From Deltaproteobacteria bacterium (GTDB lineage Bacteria > Desulfobacterota > GWC2-55-46 > S146-70): DNA of 15,994 bases. Location: NCBI GenBank assembly GCA_015492395.1, contig WGFD01000183.1:1-15994 (forward strand), given 5' to 3'. A program made the position numbers and the translations under genes. Shown here in pieces: positions 14,734-15,994 of the stretch. Each line of letters begins with the position of its first letter. Position 1 is the stretch's first letter. The notes beneath the pieces were generated by a model. It made no database searches. It was not told where the DNA came from and saw only the letters and a program-made list of their open reading frames with translations.

Positions 14734-15540
14734 CTAGGCTACTGCTGTCTTCACGTTGTTTGCCTTCTCCGACTCGTAGATCTTGTAGCCCTCCTCTACG
14801 GGGATGTTCTCGTGTACGATGGCGCGAACGGCCTTGATCATACCCACGGGACAGTCGGACTGGAATATGTTCCTACCCATGTCCACCCCGACCGCACCCC
14901 TCTTAACGGCGTTATGTGCCAATTGCAGAGCGTCATTTTCCGGGATTTTCTTGCCGCCTGCAATAACTACGGGAACAGGACAGGTGCTGACAACTCTCTC
15001 AAAGTCGTCGCAGTAGTATGTCTTCACAAAGTGTGCGCCCATCTCGGCTGCTATCCTGCAGCATAGGGCAAGGTAGCGTGCATCCCTGACCATGTCCTTA
15101 CCCACTGCGGTTACGGCGAGCACAGGTATGCCGAACTCCTCTGCGTCGTCGATAAGATCTGCCATGGATTGCAGTGTTTCTCTTTCATTGGGAGCTCCAA
15201 CGAAGATGGAAAGGGCCACCCCGCTTACATTCAACCTGATAGCATCTCTTATGGATACCGTGATGCCTTCGTTTGAAAGGTCGTCTTTCAGTACACTGGT
15301 GCCGCCCGAGACCCTCAGGACGATGGGTATGTCGGTCTCCGGGTCTACACAGTTCCTCAGCACCCCCCTTGTAAGCATGAGAGTGTCGGCATAAGGGAGC
15401 AATGGTTCTACCGTCTTCCCAGGTTCCTCAAGACCGGTCGTAGGTCCGAGAAAATAACCGTGGTCTACGGCCAACATTACAGTACGGCCCGTATCGGGCT
15501 TGATTATCCTTGAAAGCCTGTTCTTAAGTCCCCAATCCAT
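14734..15540 (-). CDS. lsrF: LsrF-like class I aldolase/thiolase (DeoC/LacD family)
   Basis: A 268-residue TIM-barrel enzyme. From memory it closely tracks E. coli LsrF: DWG..(S/N)RLSRI near the N terminus, VMLAVDHGYFLGPTTGLE (21-38), VTAVGKDMVRDARY, VKTYY with the Schiff-base Lys173, VIAGGKK (192-198) and the phosphate site GVDMGRNIFQSD (218-229). LsrF transfers acetyl from the phosphorylated autoinducer-2 product 3-hydroxy-5-phosphonooxypentane-2,4-dione to CoA. Relatives in archaea make an aromatic-pathway precursor, so the symbol is by similarity only. No lsr transporter, kinase or LsrG is adjacent. ATG 15540 follows AAGGAGG with 7-base spacing. It is the first gene of an operon with the downstream zinc dehydrogenase, under the promoter and palindrome at 15579-15625. 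Confidence 0.85.
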   Translation of the reverse strand: MDWGLKNRLSRIIKPDTGRTVMLAVDHGYFLGPTTGLEEPGKTVEPLLPYADTLMLTRGVLRNCVDPETDIPIVLRVSGGTSVLKDDLSNEGITVSIRDAIRLNVSGVALSIFVGAPNERETLQSMADLIDDAEEFGIPVLAVTAVGKDMVRDARYLALCCRIAAEMGAHFVKTYYCDDFERVVSTCPVPVVIAGGKKIPENDALQLAHNAVKRGAVGVDMGRNIFQSDCPVGMIKAVRAIVHENIPVEEGYKIYESEKANNVKTAVA

Positions 15541-15578
15541 AGCAAAACCTCCTTGTTTTTTTATCGTGATTTCGAAGA

Positions 15579-15601
15579 ATCTTACACGTATGGTGTAAGA
15601 T
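15579..15601. promoter_or_regulatory. candidate operator: 9-bp perfect inverted repeat
   Basis: ATCTTACAC - 5 bases - GTGTAAGAT is a perfect 9+9 inverted repeat with its centre at 15590. It overlaps the predicted -10 box (15597-15602) and the expected transcription start of the lsrF-like operon. That position is typical for a dimeric repressor site. The binding protein is unknown and no repressor gene lies beside it. Confidence 0.6.
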
Positions 15602-15625
15602 AGCAAAGCATGGTCTCTCAGTCAA
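15597..15625 (-). promoter_or_regulatory. candidate sigma-70 promoter for the lsrF-like/dehydrogenase operon
   Basis: On the minus strand TTGACT (15620-15625) and TATCTT (15597-15602) are 17 bases apart, and TGC directly before the -10 makes an extended -10. The start would fall near 15590, about 50 bases before the ATG at 15540. Confidence 0.6.
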
Positions 15626-15782
15626 TACTATTTGCCTCAGTTGTCGTTGTGTATGTGTATAGATGGGCTTTTTTGAGGAGACATCCGGGTATCCACTGGT
15701 CGGGTCCGTATCATCTGTGTGCGGGAATACCGATGCTTAGAAGGTTCTCCGGGAAGTCACAACCGGCGAGTCGAAGTTCCCT

Positions 15783-15837
15783 CCAGCAGGCTGTAGACCT
15801 GCCTGTAGCGGACAGGCGCTCGCTATGCATGTCCAAG
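15783..15837 (+). repeat. degenerate intergenic repeat, copy C
   Basis: Contains CCAGCAGGCTGTAG, then the small hairpin CCTGT-AGCGG-ACAGG, then GCGCTCGCTATGCATG and TCCAAG. GCTCGC-N-ATGCATGT matches copy E, and GACA-N-GCGCTCGCT matches copy A (minus strand). It lies between the lsrF-like operon promoter and tRNA-Arg. The rest of the 15626-15883 spacer shows no gene or terminator I can support. Confidence 0.5.
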
Positions 15838-15883
15838 ACAGTCTATGTCCGGAGCCGCGACCGGCTGGTATACGGCGCCTTTC

Positions 15884-15960
15884 TGGTGCGCCTGGAGGGA
15901 TTCGAACCCCCGGCCTTCTGATTCGTAGTCAGATGCTCTATCCAACTGAGCTACAGGCGC
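15884..15960 (-). tRNA. tRNA-Arg (anticodon ACG)
   Basis: The minus strand gives a complete cloverleaf. The acceptor is GCGCCTG/CAGGCGC, the D arm contains GCTC...GAGC, the anticodon stem TCTGA/TCAGA encloses CTACGAA with anticodon ACG, and the T loop is TTCGAAT. The discriminator is A and CCA is encoded. The anticodon would be read as ICG after editing. Ten bases separate it from the upstream tRNA-Ser. Confidence 0.96.
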
Positions 15961-15970
15961 GAAGAAAAAA

Positions 15971-15994
15971 TGGCGGAGAGGGAGGGATTCGAAC
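15971..15994 (-). tRNA. tRNA-Ser, 3' end only (cut by the window edge)
   Basis: On the minus strand the last 24 bases read as the end of a T loop and T stem, the acceptor half CCTCTCC, discriminator G and CCA. G at the discriminator with this acceptor is the usual bacterial tRNA-Ser pattern. The anticodon lies outside the window, so the isoacceptor is unknown. Confidence 0.75.

Noticed and set aside
15610-15921. Plus-strand open frame of 103 codons near the right end
   Set aside because: It runs into the minus-strand tRNA-Arg and across repeat copy C, has no family features, and its apparent C terminus is translated tRNA sequence.

Overview
The window reads as a piece of chromosome from a Gram-negative, probably anaerobic bacterium. 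The evidence is an outer-membrane type OmpA lipoprotein, a multihaem c-type cytochrome and a K+-dependent membrane pyrophosphatase. Ile codon ATA and Arg codons AGG/AGA are used heavily throughout. The order ispE - tRNA-Gln - prs - rplY - pth - ychF is one I associate with Desulfobacterota, Nitrospirota and relatives. That placement is inference from gene order and codon habit; no ribosomal RNA is present to confirm it.

Left part (1-6745): a same-strand housekeeping block. It holds ispE (isoprenoid precursor synthesis), tRNA-Gln(TTG), prs (PRPP synthase), rplY (ribosomal protein L25/CTC), pth (peptidyl-tRNA hydrolase), hppA (ion-pumping pyrophosphatase), an intrinsic terminator, and ychF (ribosome-associated ATPase) behind a leader that can fold into two mutually exclusive hairpins. 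The first 78 bases hold no gene I can support.

Middle part (6746-11530): mostly plus-strand accessory genes. These are a secreted five-haem cytochrome with fibronectin-III-like domains, a Cys-rich DUF3109-like protein, a DUF523 protein, a UPF0173 metallo-beta-lactamase-fold hydrolase, a minus-strand LuxR/NarL-type regulator whose receiver domain has lost key residues, and a cytidine-deaminase-fold protein.

Right part (11527-15994): mostly minus strand. It holds a zinc-dependent medium-chain dehydrogenase whose stop codon interlocks with that of the deaminase, a MotB/OmpA-like lipoprotein, and a two-gene operon of an LsrF-type thiolase/aldolase plus a second zinc dehydrogenase. That operon has a recognisable promoter, and a 9-bp inverted repeat sits where transcription should start. 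The window ends in a tRNA pair, tRNA-Arg(ACG) and the 3' end of a tRNA-Ser. The spacer 15541-15883 contains the operon promoter and operator and one repeat copy; nothing else is evident there.

The most distinctive non-coding signal is a degenerate repeat family around GCTCGCTATGCATG, found in at least four intergenic spots between 8.1 and 15.8 kb. I noticed no copy in the housekeeping half. No defence system, transposase, integrase or CRISPR array is visible. The likeliest under-described unit is the lsrF-like/dehydrogenase operon, which lacks any of the usual lsr transport or kinase genes nearby.
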